Positions 10,218 to 20,174 of a stretch of DNA of 64,000 nucleotides are shown piece after piece. Made by a program: the position numbers and the translations under genes. This DNA comes from Lachnospiraceae bacterium (GTDB taxonomy: Bacteria; Bacillota; Clostridia; Lachnospirales; Lachnospiraceae), in NCBI GenBank assembly GCA_021201665.1, contig JAJQEO010000038.1:1-64000 (forward strand), read 5' to 3'. The notes under the pieces are model-generated. The model made no database searches and was not told the origin of the DNA. It saw only the letters and a list, made by a program, of their open reading frames with translations. Numbering within the stretch: the stretch's first letter is position 1; each line of letters starts with the position of its first letter.

Positions 10218-11186
10218 ATGAAACGGCGAATGAGGGAGCAGCGACAAATGCAGGATAAATGGAACGGTGAGATGGAAGAGCAGGTCGGGAAGGCAGTTCT
10301 GGATTATCAGTTCTATCCGGGCGAGGATCAGTACACGGATGGCAATATCGAAGAGGAAATGCTTGCTCTTGCGAAGGAATATGGGGATGCGCCGATGGAC
10401 AGGGTGATTGCTGAACGCAAAAGCTGGCCGATCCTCTATCATTTTTCACATATCAGAGAAAATATTATAGACTGGCTGCCGATGACCGGCCGGGAGCGTG
10501 TGCTGGAAATCGGCGCGGGGCCGGGGGCAGTCACGGGTGCGCTTTTAAGGAAGGCTGCACAGGTAACCTGCATTGATTTGTCGCGCAGGCGCAGCCTGAT
10601 CAATGCGTACCGGCATCAGAACTGTGAAAACCTTCGGATATTGGTGGGCAATTTTCAGGATATAGAGGAGCACCTGAATGAGGACTTTGATCTGATCACA
10701 CTGATCGGCGTGTTTGAATACGCGCAGTATTCGATCCAGTCTGAACGGCCTTTTGTGGAATATCTCGAGCGCATCCGCCGCCGCCTTGCGCCTGAAGGCA
10801 GGGTCGTGATTGCGATTGAAAACCGTCTTGGCCTCAAATACTGGGCGGGGGCGACGGAGGACCACACCGGGATTTATTTTGAAGGGCTGGAAGGCTATCC
10901 GACAACGGACTATGTGCGCACGTTTTCTAAGCCGGAGCTTGAGGCGGTAATCCGGGAGGCCGGATTTGAAAATCTGACCTTTTACTACCCTTACCCGGAC
11001 TACAAGCTTCCGGAAAAAATTTATTCGGACGAATATCTTCCGCGCAGGGGTGAGCTGAACCGTAATACGCAGAATTTTGACCGGGAGCGGATGCGTATCT
11101 TCAGCGAGGAGCTGGTCTATGATTCTCTGGTCGAATGCGGACAGTTTCCGCAGTTTTCAAACTCTTTTTTGGTGATTGCCTCCTGA
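10218..11186 (+). CDS. Class I SAM-dependent methyltransferase
   Basis: VLEIGAGPGAVTGAL motif I and downstream methyltransferase fold sequence. Confidence 0.8.
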   Translation: MKRRMREQRQMQDKWNGEMEEQVGKAVLDYQFYPGEDQYTDGNIEEEMLALAKEYGDAPMDRVIAERKSWPILYHFSHIRENIIDWLPMTGRERVLEIGAGPGAVTGALLRKAAQVTCIDLSRRRSLINAYRHQNCENLRILVGNFQDIEEHLNEDFDLITLIGVFEYAQYSIQSERPFVEYLERIRRRLAPEGRVVIAIENRLGLKYWAGATEDHTGIYFEGLEGYPTTDYVRTFSKPELEAVIREAGFENLTFYYPYPDYKLPEKIYSDEYLPRRGELNRNTQNFDRERMRIFSEELVYDSLVECGQFPQFSNSFLVIAS

Positions 11187-11202
11187 TTCAGAAAGGAAGA
11201 GT

Positions 11203-12441
11203 ATGGATAAGGTCATTTTTACAAAATACTCAGACGAGCGGGATCCCCGGTTTTCCATCCGAACGGATATTCTGGAAGAAAACGGAAGCCGCCAGATCCG
11301 GAAAATTCCATTAACCGACGGGGCAAAGGCGCATGTTGCTGATATCTATCACCGGTATGAAGCACTCAGGCTGGATCTGGAGCATTCGCCGCTTCGGGTA
11401 AATCCCTGTACGGTATGCGGGGACGGCGTTCGCTTTCCCTTCTGCGAGGGGGCAACGCTGGAGGCACGCCTTGATGGCTTGCTGGAGAAGGGCGATACCG
11501 AAACACTGGTGCGGGAGATTGAGGATTTTTTTGCAGTTTTTGCGAAAACGGCAGAGCCAGGGTGTGATCGTCTTTTTCAGGAAACATCTGATTTTTCGGA
11601 GGTGTTTGGCCATCTGGATCTGCCGGAACCGCTCTACTGCCGCGAGGTTTCTGACATTGACATGGTATTTGCCAATGTGATCGAAACGGAAACCGGCCCG
11701 GAGCTGATTGATTATGAATGGACATTTTTGTTTCCTGTACCGGTAAAGTTCATACAATATCGCTGCCTGCATTATTATATTTTGGGTACCTCCCGGAGAG
11801 AAAGCCTGAAGGAGCTGGATTTGTACGGCCGGTTTGGAATCAGCCCCAAAGAGCAGGAAGAATTTGAAAAAATGGAACGCCATTTTCAGCAATATATACT
11901 CGGCGATTATACACCGCTCTGGAAGCTGTATGACGGCATCTCTGAAGGGGTAATGGAGCTTTCACAGATGGTCACCTCTGAAAAAGAGAAAAAGGATCAC
12001 CGTACTGTTGAGATTTATTTTGATAAGGGGAACGGATACAGCGCCGCGGACTGTGAAAAACGTTCGGTTTCTCATGACGGCCCGGTAACTGTTGAGATCA
12101 CACCGCCGGAGGGGACGCGTGCGGTCCGCGTGGATCCGTGCAGCGGAAAAAGTGTGGTGCGGGTGTTCGAACTGAGACAGGGAGAGAACCCGCTGTCCTG
12201 GACATCGAATGGCCTTCGGGCGGTAAACGGAGATCTTATTTTTGACACAGAGGATCCCCAGATCTATATGCAGATTCATTCGGCTGCGCCTGTGACCGTC
12301 CGGTTTCTGGCAGAGCCGATCAGTGGACTGACCCGGGAACTGCTCCTGAACCAGTACGGCCATTTGCATTGGCTGGCGAAAACTCCTCTGTGGAATCTGT
12401 ATACATGGGCAAAGCGGCTGAAAAAGGATAGAAAACCATAA
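11203..12441 (+). CDS. Hypothetical protein of the polysaccharide cluster, partner of the upstream methyltransferase
   Basis: Long ORF, ATG at 11203 with upstream AGGAAGAG. Confidence 0.6.
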   Translation: MDKVIFTKYSDERDPRFSIRTDILEENGSRQIRKIPLTDGAKAHVADIYHRYEALRLDLEHSPLRVNPCTVCGDGVRFPFCEGATLEARLDGLLEKGDTETLVREIEDFFAVFAKTAEPGCDRLFQETSDFSEVFGHLDLPEPLYCREVSDIDMVFANVIETETGPELIDYEWTFLFPVPVKFIQYRCLHYYILGTSRRESLKELDLYGRFGISPKEQEEFEKMERHFQQYILGDYTPLWKLYDGISEGVMELSQMVTSEKEKKDHRTVEIYFDKGNGYSAADCEKRSVSHDGPVTVEITPPEGTRAVRVDPCSGKSVVRVFELRQGENPLSWTSNGLRAVNGDLIFDTEDPQIYMQIHSAAPVTVRFLAEPISGLTRELLLNQYGHLHWLAKTPLWNLYTWAKRLKKDRKP

Positions 12442-12500
12442 TGTGGATTTCTTTCACTACGGAATCCGTCGGGAAGCATGCGATATGTGTGGAGTGCGGG

Positions 12501-12715
12501 AAGGTTCGCCGGCAATGGTACGTATGGATGGCAATGGTATGTGCGGTACCGTGGGAAGGTTCGCCGGTAATGGTGCGAGCGTATGTGCGGGGCGGAAGAA
12601 GGCTCGCTGGCAATGGTATGTGCAGGGCGGAAGAAGGCTCGCTGGCGATGATAAGTGCAAGGCGGAAGAAGGCTCGCCGGCAATGGTACGTGCGGGTTGG
12701 AAGAAGGTTTACTGG
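12501..12715. repeat. Degenerate ~35-bp tandem repeat (GGCGGAAGAAGGCTCGCTGGCAATGGTATGTGCAG)
   Basis: AAGG(C/T)TCGC anchors at 12501, 12556, 12599, 12634, 12669, 12704; last four spaced exactly 35 bp. Confidence 0.85.
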
Positions 12716-12732
12716 CGGAAAGGAATGGAGAC

Positions 12733-15216
12733 ATGGAGGGCAGGTTTACACGGGAACGGATTCGGTTTCACACGAAAAAACCGAATACTCTGGTGATTCA
12801 GGGCTGGTTTGAGGGCGATGAGCTGGGGCAGGAGCAGTTTGAAGCCCGGCTCGGAAACCATCCGCTGCCGGTTGCCCTGACTGTGCAGCGCGGTGTGGAG
12901 GTGACGAAGAAATATCTTCGCTACAAGACAAACGTGATGGCGGAATACTTCATCATGATTGAACTGCCGGGACATACCGCGCGGGAGCTGGGCGGAAAAA
13001 CACTCTGCATTTACCATTGTGAGCCTCAGAAGCCGCATTTGATTCTGCGGATAAGCGCAGTCCAGGTAGAACATCTTTCCAGACATCTGGAGTCGTGGAT
13101 GGAGACCCTGCGTGAGCTGCCGGACGGCAGATATCAGCTGCGGGGCTGGTACATGGGATGCCCAGATGCGGCAATTGCCGTTCTTGATGGAGCCGGGAAA
13201 GTACTCCCCTCCAAATGTACGACTGGGAACCGCACGGATATCCTTGGCGAATTTCCGGAGGCAGCTCTGGAGGAAACCCATGGCTTTGAGCTGGTATTTG
13301 ACAGACCCTCGGAGAATTATCTGAGGCTGGCTCTGAAAGGAAGCGGGAAAAAAGCCCTCTATACGGTTAACTGTGAGAAAATGCTTTCCGGCAGGGAGGG
13401 ACTTGTCAATATCTGCCGTAAGAGCTGGCGTTACCTGAAACGCAAAGGGTTTCGGCAGTTTACAAAACGGGTTTCCGATGTTATGCTTGGCAGCGAAAGC
13501 GTCAGCTATGAGCGTTGGCGCGGGAAATATGGAGTAAAGAAAAGCGAGCTGGAGCAGCAGAAGAAGACTCATTTTGCGTATGAGCCGAAAATCAGCATTG
13601 TTGTGCCGCTTTACCGGACGCCGGAAAAGTTTTTGCGTGAGATGATTGCTTCTGTGCAGAAGCAGACCTATGGGAACTGGGAGCTTGTGCTTTCCGACGG
13701 AAGCGGTGACGGCAGTCTTACGAAAATACTGGCAAGCCTTAAGACGCAGGATTCCCGCATTTGCGTTCTTCCAGATGGGGGAGAGCCGCTTCGCATTGCA
13801 GAGAATACGAATGAGGCGCTGAAAGCGACAGCCGGCGACTATGTTCTGTTTGGGGATCATGATGACCTGTTTTCACCGGATGCGCTCTGGTGGTGCGTGA
13901 AGACGATAAACGAGCATCCGGATGCGGATATCATTTATTCTGACGAAGACAAGGTGGATACAGGCGGGAAACGGTATTTTGAACCACATTTCAAGCCGGA
14001 TTACAGTCCGGATCTGCTGTGCAGCATGAATTATTTCTGCCATCTGGTAATGGTAAGTCGAAATTTGAGGGAGAGGACGGGGCTTCTTGATCCTGCCTTT
14101 GACGGGGCGCAGGATTATGATTATGTCCTTCGCTGCACGGAGCAGGCGGATCCTTCCCGGATTGTTCATATTCCGAGAATTCTTTATCACTGGCGCTCTC
14201 ATGGAGGATCCACGGCGGAAGATCCGGAAAGCAAAAAATACGCGTTTGAGGCGGGACGTCGCGCCATCGCGGCACACTACAGCCGGCTGGGGATCAATGC
14301 AGTGGTGACGGAAGGAGAATATCCGGGACTGTATCATACGGAATTTGCGATAAAAGAACTGGACGACGGCAGTCTTCCGCTGATCTCGATTCTGATTCCG
14401 AATAAAGACCATATTGCGGATCTGCGGAAATGTATTGATTCCATCGAAGAAAAATCGGATTATCGCAGATATGAGTACATTATCATCGAAAATAACAGTG
14501 TTGAGCCGGAGACATTTGAAGCATACCGTGAGCTGGAACAGAAAATTCCTAATTTAAGGGTGGTCTATTACAGACCGGAGAGCGGAGCCGGATTTAATTT
14601 TTCTGCAATTAATAATTTTGGCGTGCAGTTTGCAAAGGGCGATTATTACCTGCTTCTGAACAATGACACGGAAATCATCAATCCTGATTGCCTGAGACAG
14701 ATGCTGGGATGCTGCCAGCGGGAAGAGGTCGGGGCGGTTGGCGCATTGCTTTTTTATGAAGATAACACGATCCAGCACGCAGGGGTTGTGCTTGGATTCG
14801 GCGGCATTGCGGGACATGCATTTATCGGGAGCAGCCGCGGCGATAACGGTTATTTCTCACGTATTATCTGTCAGCAGAACTACAGCGCGGTCACGGCGGC
14901 CTGCATGATGGTAAAGGCTTCTGTTTACCGTGAGGTGGGCGGCATGTCCGAAGAGCTTCGGGTTGCGTTCAACGATATTGATTTTTGCATGAAGATCCGT
15001 CAGACTGGAAAGCTGATCGTGTATACTCCGCTGGCTCAGCTTTATCATTATGAATCAAAATCGCGCGGTCTGGAAAATACGCAGGAAAAGATTGAACGCT
15101 TTAATCAGGAAACCGCGCTTTTTCTGAATCGCTGGGGCGCCCAGGTGAAAGCGGGCGATCCGTATTACAATCCGAATCTGACATTGGATAAGGCAGATTT
15201 TTCAATACGAGCATAG
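12733..15216 (+). CDS. Multidomain GT2-family glycosyltransferase
   Basis: Two GT2 cores (ISIVVPLYRTPEKFL...IIYSDEDK; ISILIPNKDH...LLLNNDTEI); RBS-like GGAATGGAG before ATG 12733. Confidence 0.85.
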   Translation: MEGRFTRERIRFHTKKPNTLVIQGWFEGDELGQEQFEARLGNHPLPVALTVQRGVEVTKKYLRYKTNVMAEYFIMIELPGHTARELGGKTLCIYHCEPQKPHLILRISAVQVEHLSRHLESWMETLRELPDGRYQLRGWYMGCPDAAIAVLDGAGKVLPSKCTTGNRTDILGEFPEAALEETHGFELVFDRPSENYLRLALKGSGKKALYTVNCEKMLSGREGLVNICRKSWRYLKRKGFRQFTKRVSDVMLGSESVSYERWRGKYGVKKSELEQQKKTHFAYEPKISIVVPLYRTPEKFLREMIASVQKQTYGNWELVLSDGSGDGSLTKILASLKTQDSRICVLPDGGEPLRIAENTNEALKATAGDYVLFGDHDDLFSPDALWWCVKTINEHPDADIIYSDEDKVDTGGKRYFEPHFKPDYSPDLLCSMNYFCHLVMVSRNLRERTGLLDPAFDGAQDYDYVLRCTEQADPSRIVHIPRILYHWRSHGGSTAEDPESKKYAFEAGRRAIAAHYSRLGINAVVTEGEYPGLYHTEFAIKELDDGSLPLISILIPNKDHIADLRKCIDSIEEKSDYRRYEYIIIENNSVEPETFEAYRELEQKIPNLRVVYYRPESGAGFNFSAINNFGVQFAKGDYYLLLNNDTEIINPDCLRQMLGCCQREEVGAVGALLFYEDNTIQHAGVVLGFGGIAGHAFIGSSRGDNGYFSRIICQQNYSAVTAACMMVKASVYREVGGMSEELRVAFNDIDFCMKIRQTGKLIVYTPLAQLYHYESKSRGLENTQEKIERFNQETALFLNRWGAQVKAGDPYYNPNLTLDKADFSIRA

Positions 15217-15221
15217 ATTAG

Positions 15222-17342
15222 GTGCTTACAAACGATTTTTTGCGCAAGATGGCAAAATTTCTATTCCGGTTTATCCGGGTTAGGATATGTAATCAAAGCC
15301 AATACTGCTGCGAGAACAGTCTTCTGTGCAGGATGGTGTCGAAGGTGGTGAGTAAAATTTCTGACAGCCAAATTGTAAGATTTTTCAAAAAACTGAGCCC
15401 CTATATGATCAGTAAAGGGATCAAATACCTCCGCCATTTTGGCGTGAAGGAATTTTTCATCCGTTTAAGCGACCGGATCGAGCCGGAGGAGGTACCCTAT
15501 GGCCCATGGTATGAGCAGCATAAGGCAGGTGAGCAGGAGCTTACACGTCAGAGAAGTCAGAAGTGGGCGCATCCGGTGCGGATCAGCATCGCGGTTCCAT
15601 TGTACCGGACGCCGCTGCCTTATCTGGAGCAGATGGTGGATTCTGTAAAGCAGCAGACTTACCCTTACTGGGAGCTCTGCCTGGCAAACGGAAGTCCGGA
15701 GGATGAGGCTCTTCGGGAGGCGGTTGCCGCTTACGCAGCGCAGGATGAGCGCATCCGGATCCTTAATTTGCCGGAAAACCGCGGCATTGCCGGCAATACG
15801 AATGCAGCGGTGGAGATGGCGACGGGCGAGTACGTCGGCCTTCTGGACCATGACGACCTGCTTGCGCCGGACGCGCTCTATGAGGTGGCGTCGGCGATCA
15901 GGAACTGGGAGAAAAGAGCTGAGATATTCCCTTCTGTAAAGCTGACAACCGGAGGGCAGGAACCCTCCCCCAAAAACGTACTGCAGGAGGGGGAGACGTG
16001 GGAGGAAGATGCCAGTAAGGCAAAAACCGGCAGGGAAAACCCATGGGAGCAAGGCACTGGCTCCTGCCAGAGCAATGACTCACGTCCCGAACTTTTGTAT
16101 ACAGATGAGGACAAGGTCGAGGCGGACTTAAGCCGCCACTTTCAGCCGAACCTGAAGCCGGATTTTAACCCGGATTTACTGCGTTCGAATAATTACATCT
16201 GCCATTTTCTGGTATTTTCCCGGATACTTTATGATCGGGTCGGCGGGTTTGATGATAGTTATGAGGGTGCGCAGGATCATGATTTTATTTTGCGCTGTTC
16301 GGAAGAAGCGGACGGGATCTGCCACATTCCGCGCATTCTTTATCACTGGCGGGTTTCGTCGGCGTCTACGGCGGACAACCCCTTAAGCAAGGAATACGCT
16401 TATGAGTCTGGCGTGCGGGCCATCGAGGCGCATTTGAAACGCTGCGGGCTCTCCGGAGTGGTTGCCCGTAAAAAGGATTTTGGCTGTTATCGGATTAATT
16501 ATCAGGTATCAGGCGAGCCGCTGGTTTCGGTCGTGATTCCCAACAAGGACGAGAGGGAAACGCTCAAGAAATGTCTGACCTCCATTTTTGAGAAGACGAT
16601 CTGGAAGAATTATGAAATTATCATTGTCGAAAATAACAGTAAATCACAGGAAATTTTCGATTATTATCAAGAAATAGATGGACGAAACGGAGTTCATGTT
16701 GTATATTGGGACAGGGAATTTAATTACTCCGCGATTAATAATTTTGGTATCCGCCACGCGAAGGGGGATTATATTCTCTGCTTAAACAATGACATGGAAG
16801 TCATTTCGCCGGACTGGATGACCCGGATGCTGGGGCATTGCCAGAGAAAGGATACTGGAGTGGTCGGCGCGAGGCTGTATTATCCGGACGGCTCCATCCA
16901 GCACGCCGGGATCATTATCGGGATCGGCGGCATCGCCGGGAGCGTCTTTGTCGGGATGAAGAGCGGACATACCGGCTATATGCACCGGGAAGCCCTGCAG
17001 CAGGATCTGAGCGCGGTGACGGCGGCCTGCATGATGATCAAAAGAGAGGCTTATGACGCGGCGGGCGGCTTTGAAGAACGCCTGGGCGTAGCGTTTAATG
17101 ATGTGGATTTCTGCCTGAAGGTGCGCGAGGCGGGATATCTGGTGGTTTATGATCCTTATGCGGAGCTATATCACTATGAATCGAAGACGCGTGGCCCGGA
17201 GGATACCGAGGAGAAGGCCAGACGGTTCCAGAGTGAGATTGAGTACATGCGGACAAGGTGGATCCGGATTTTAAAAGAGGGCGATCCTTACTATAATCCG
17301 AACCTGTCCTTAAGTAAGTGGAATTACTCGCTGCGTGCCTGA
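15222..17342 (+). CDS. Two-domain GT2-family glycosyltransferase with in-frame low-complexity insertion
   Basis: ISIAVPLYRTPLPYLE, LLYTDEDK, VSVVIPNKDE, LCLNNDMEVI. Confidence 0.85.
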   Translation: MLTNDFLRKMAKFLFRFIRVRICNQSQYCCENSLLCRMVSKVVSKISDSQIVRFFKKLSPYMISKGIKYLRHFGVKEFFIRLSDRIEPEEVPYGPWYEQHKAGEQELTRQRSQKWAHPVRISIAVPLYRTPLPYLEQMVDSVKQQTYPYWELCLANGSPEDEALREAVAAYAAQDERIRILNLPENRGIAGNTNAAVEMATGEYVGLLDHDDLLAPDALYEVASAIRNWEKRAEIFPSVKLTTGGQEPSPKNVLQEGETWEEDASKAKTGRENPWEQGTGSCQSNDSRPELLYTDEDKVEADLSRHFQPNLKPDFNPDLLRSNNYICHFLVFSRILYDRVGGFDDSYEGAQDHDFILRCSEEADGICHIPRILYHWRVSSASTADNPLSKEYAYESGVRAIEAHLKRCGLSGVVARKKDFGCYRINYQVSGEPLVSVVIPNKDERETLKKCLTSIFEKTIWKNYEIIIVENNSKSQEIFDYYQEIDGRNGVHVVYWDREFNYSAINNFGIRHAKGDYILCLNNDMEVISPDWMTRMLGHCQRKDTGVVGARLYYPDGSIQHAGIIIGIGGIAGSVFVGMKSGHTGYMHREALQQDLSAVTAACMMIKREAYDAAGGFEERLGVAFNDVDFCLKVREAGYLVVYDPYAELYHYESKTRGPEDTEEKARRFQSEIEYMRTRWIRILKEGDPYYNPNLSLSKWNYSLRA

Positions 17343-17548
17343 TCCTGACGGAAATGGAGCTTATCCTGCCTGAGAAGTATTCCTGGATGAGAAAAACGGA
17401 TCAGCCCGGGGAATCTGGTTTTGTCCGGGAAGCTGCCCTTGAATTGAAGGGGTGCTTTCTGTAAGGAAGAAGGCAGCCCGCCCGGCACGAAGGCAGATTC
17501 GAATGGCCGAAAGAAGCCGCGAAACGCGTTGACAGGAGTTTCTGAAAT

Positions 17549-18508
17549 ATGCAGACAGCAACAATTGTGATACCGAATCTGAATGGGAAAAAATACCTCG
17601 GGCCATGCCTTGACTCTCTGATGAGACAGACCCGGAGGGATTTTTCGGTAATTCTGATCGACAATGGTTCGGAGGACGGGAGCGCGGATTTTGTAAGCGC
17701 GCATTACCCTGAGGTACGGATCCGTCGGTTTGGACGCAATGAGGGCTTCTGCCGCGCGGTTAATGAAGGCATTCGCATGTCGGATACGCCGTATGTGATT
17801 CTCCTGAATAATGACACCGTATGTGAGGATACTTTTGTAGAAGAGCTGGTACGCGCGATGGAGCGCAGCTGGAATCTTTTTTCCTGCGCGGCGAAAATGG
17901 TGCAGATGCGGGATCCGGCCCGGATGGACAATGCCGGAGATTATTACTGCGCGCTCGGCTGGGCCTATGCGCTGGGCAAAGGGAAGCCGGCCGACAGGTA
18001 CGACTGCGGGAGGGAGATATTTTCTGCCTGCGCGGCCGCCGCGATTTACCGCAGGGAGATTTTTGATGAAATCGGGCTTTTTGACGAGACACATTTCGCG
18101 TATCTGGAGGATACGGATGTCGCTTACCGTGCCCGGATCGCCGGCTATCGCAATTGGTATGAGCCGCGGGCGGTCGTCCGGCATGTCGGGAGCGCGACGA
18201 GCGGTTCTCTTTATAATGAGTTTAAGATTCGTTATTCCTCGCGGAATAATATTTATCTGATTTATAAAAATATGCCTCTGGCGCAGATCATCCTGAACCT
18301 GCCGTTTCTGGCGGCCGGGTTTTTGATAAAAATGTTTTTCTTTGCCAGGAAGGGCTATCTGAGGGAGTACGTTGTGGGCCTGGGGACAGGCGCTGCTCTT
18401 TGCAGCCGGGATAAAAAGGTACGGTTTCAATGGAAAAATCTGCCTTCTTATGGACGGATCCAGCTGGAGCTGTGGGGAAATATGGTGCGCAGAATTTCCA
18501 ATATCTGA
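17549..18508 (+). CDS. GT2-family glycosyltransferase (rhamnosyltransferase-like)
   Basis: ATIVIPNLNGKKYLGPCLDSL, ILLNNDTVCE, HFAYLEDTDVAYRARIAGY. Confidence 0.85.
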   Translation: MQTATIVIPNLNGKKYLGPCLDSLMRQTRRDFSVILIDNGSEDGSADFVSAHYPEVRIRRFGRNEGFCRAVNEGIRMSDTPYVILLNNDTVCEDTFVEELVRAMERSWNLFSCAAKMVQMRDPARMDNAGDYYCALGWAYALGKGKPADRYDCGREIFSACAAAAIYRREIFDEIGLFDETHFAYLEDTDVAYRARIAGYRNWYEPRAVVRHVGSATSGSLYNEFKIRYSSRNNIYLIYKNMPLAQIILNLPFLAAGFLIKMFFFARKGYLREYVVGLGTGAALCSRDKKVRFQWKNLPSYGRIQLELWGNMVRRISNI

Positions 18509-18563
18509 GGAAACCGTGGTTCTGTGTGAATCCCGGACTATCGGGAATATAGAAGTCTGAGAA

Positions 18564-20003
18564 TTGTGGACATCTCGGGAACAGAAGAAGAGAGGCTATT
18601 GGATTTTGAAGGAGAACGAGAAAATTTTTAACCGCCTTCAGGTTGTGCTGGACGCGGTCGTGATGATTGTCTCGTATCTGTTTGGATGGTACGTCATGAT
18701 CATGAGTACCAGGCAGAGCGGGATCGGCGTCCTGCCGCCGGAAATATATGTCATGGCACTGGTTGCGATTGTGCCCTTTTTTCTGCTGCTCTATTATGCG
18801 TTTAATCTTTACGAGCCGAACCGTCTGGAAGGAAGGCGCAGGGAGGGCGGAAATATCATAAAAGCCAATGCGGTGGGCGGACTCGCACTCATGGCCGTGC
18901 TTTTCATGCTGCGCCTGATGGATGTTTCCCGAATGCTGCTGACGGTGTTTCTGGCACTTAATGTGACATTGACGGTGGTGGAACGCAACGTAGTCCGGCT
19001 GATTCTGATGCGGGCGCGTACCATGGGGCGGAATCAGCACTATATTCTTCTGGTGGGCTACAGCCATGCGGCGGAGCAATACATCGACCGCATTGTCGCG
19101 AATCCGCAGTGGGGATACCGTGTACTCGGCATTTTAAGCGATGACACGCTGGCCGGCACGCTCTACAAAGGAGTGGAGGTGTTAGGGCCGATCGGCAGCC
19201 TGAACTCGCTCCTTACCTATCACACGCCGGATGAGATTGCGATCACAGTCGGCCTGAATGAATATTATAAGCTGGAGCGCATTGTCTCGATGTGCGAAAA
19301 ATCCGGCGTCCACACGAAATTCATCCCTGACTACAGCAATATTATACCGACAAAGCCCTATACGGAGGACATTCTGGGACTTCCCGTGATCAATATCCGC
19401 CATGTCCCGCTTTCCAATGCTTTCAACGCCACGATGAAACGATTCGTGGATATTGTCGGCTCCGTATTCTGCCTGATCCTGTTTTCGCCGGTCATGCTGC
19501 TCACGGCGGCCGCGATCAAGGCGACCTCGAAGGGACCACTGATTTTCTCACAGGAACGCGTCGGACTGCACAACAAACCGTTCCGGATGTATAAGTTCCG
19601 CTCCATGGAGCAGCAGACGGAAGAGGATGAGAAAAAGGGATGGACGACGAGAAACGACCCGCGGGTGACGGGCGTCGGGAAATTCATCCGGCGTACCAGC
19701 ATAGATGAAATGCCGCAGTTTTTTAACGTCCTGAAGGGGGATATGTCCCTGGTGGGACCCCGGCCGGAACGGCCGCAGTATGTGGAAAAATTCCGCGAGG
19801 AAATTCCCCGCTATATGGTCAAGCACCAGGTGCGCCCCGGCATGACCGGGTGGGCGCAGGTACATGGCTACCGTGGAAACACTTCAATCCGGAAAAGGAT
19901 TGACTACGATCTGTATTATATTGAGAACTGGACATTGAGCCTGGACTTCAAAATCTTACTGATGACGGTCTTTAAGGGCTTTGTCAATAAAAACGCATAT
20001 TAG
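18564..20003 (+). CDS. Undecaprenyl-phosphate glycosylphosphotransferase (priming sugar transferase)
   Basis: Multi-TM N-terminus; FSQERVGLHNKPFRMYKFRSM, SIDEMPQFFNVLKGDMSLVGPRPERP; start could be TTG 18606. Confidence 0.9.
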   Translation: MWTSREQKKRGYWILKENEKIFNRLQVVLDAVVMIVSYLFGWYVMIMSTRQSGIGVLPPEIYVMALVAIVPFFLLLYYAFNLYEPNRLEGRRREGGNIIKANAVGGLALMAVLFMLRLMDVSRMLLTVFLALNVTLTVVERNVVRLILMRARTMGRNQHYILLVGYSHAAEQYIDRIVANPQWGYRVLGILSDDTLAGTLYKGVEVLGPIGSLNSLLTYHTPDEIAITVGLNEYYKLERIVSMCEKSGVHTKFIPDYSNIIPTKPYTEDILGLPVINIRHVPLSNAFNATMKRFVDIVGSVFCLILFSPVMLLTAAAIKATSKGPLIFSQERVGLHNKPFRMYKFRSMEQQTEEDEKKGWTTRNDPRVTGVGKFIRRTSIDEMPQFFNVLKGDMSLVGPRPERPQYVEKFREEIPRYMVKHQVRPGMTGWAQVHGYRGNTSIRKRIDYDLYYIENWTLSLDFKILLMTVFKGFVNKNAY

Positions 20004-20174
20004 TACTCTGGCGCGGACGGATTGCTGTGAGCAGCCTGTAATGGCAGCCGGCAGCCTGTTATGAGCGGCCTGCCAGATTGTGCTTTATCAATGCCTCGTA
20101 ATAGTGAAGGTATTAAACAATTATGAGGGAAGCACGAAGCACCGCATGATGCTTAGAGAAAGGGGAGCAATATC

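Noticed and set aside
12501-12715. Possible CRISPR array
   Set aside because: Units are contiguous and similar along their whole 35-bp length; there are no unique spacers and no cas genes.
12441-12812. ORFs 12441-12812 and 12443-12796 as coding genes
   Set aside because: Openness is produced by the 35-bp repeat array and they overlap the real GT2 start at 12733.
17324-18430. Antisense ORF of 368 aa opposite the GT2 gene at 17549
   Set aside because: The plus strand has a clear glycosyltransferase; the minus product lacks domain motifs and an RBS.
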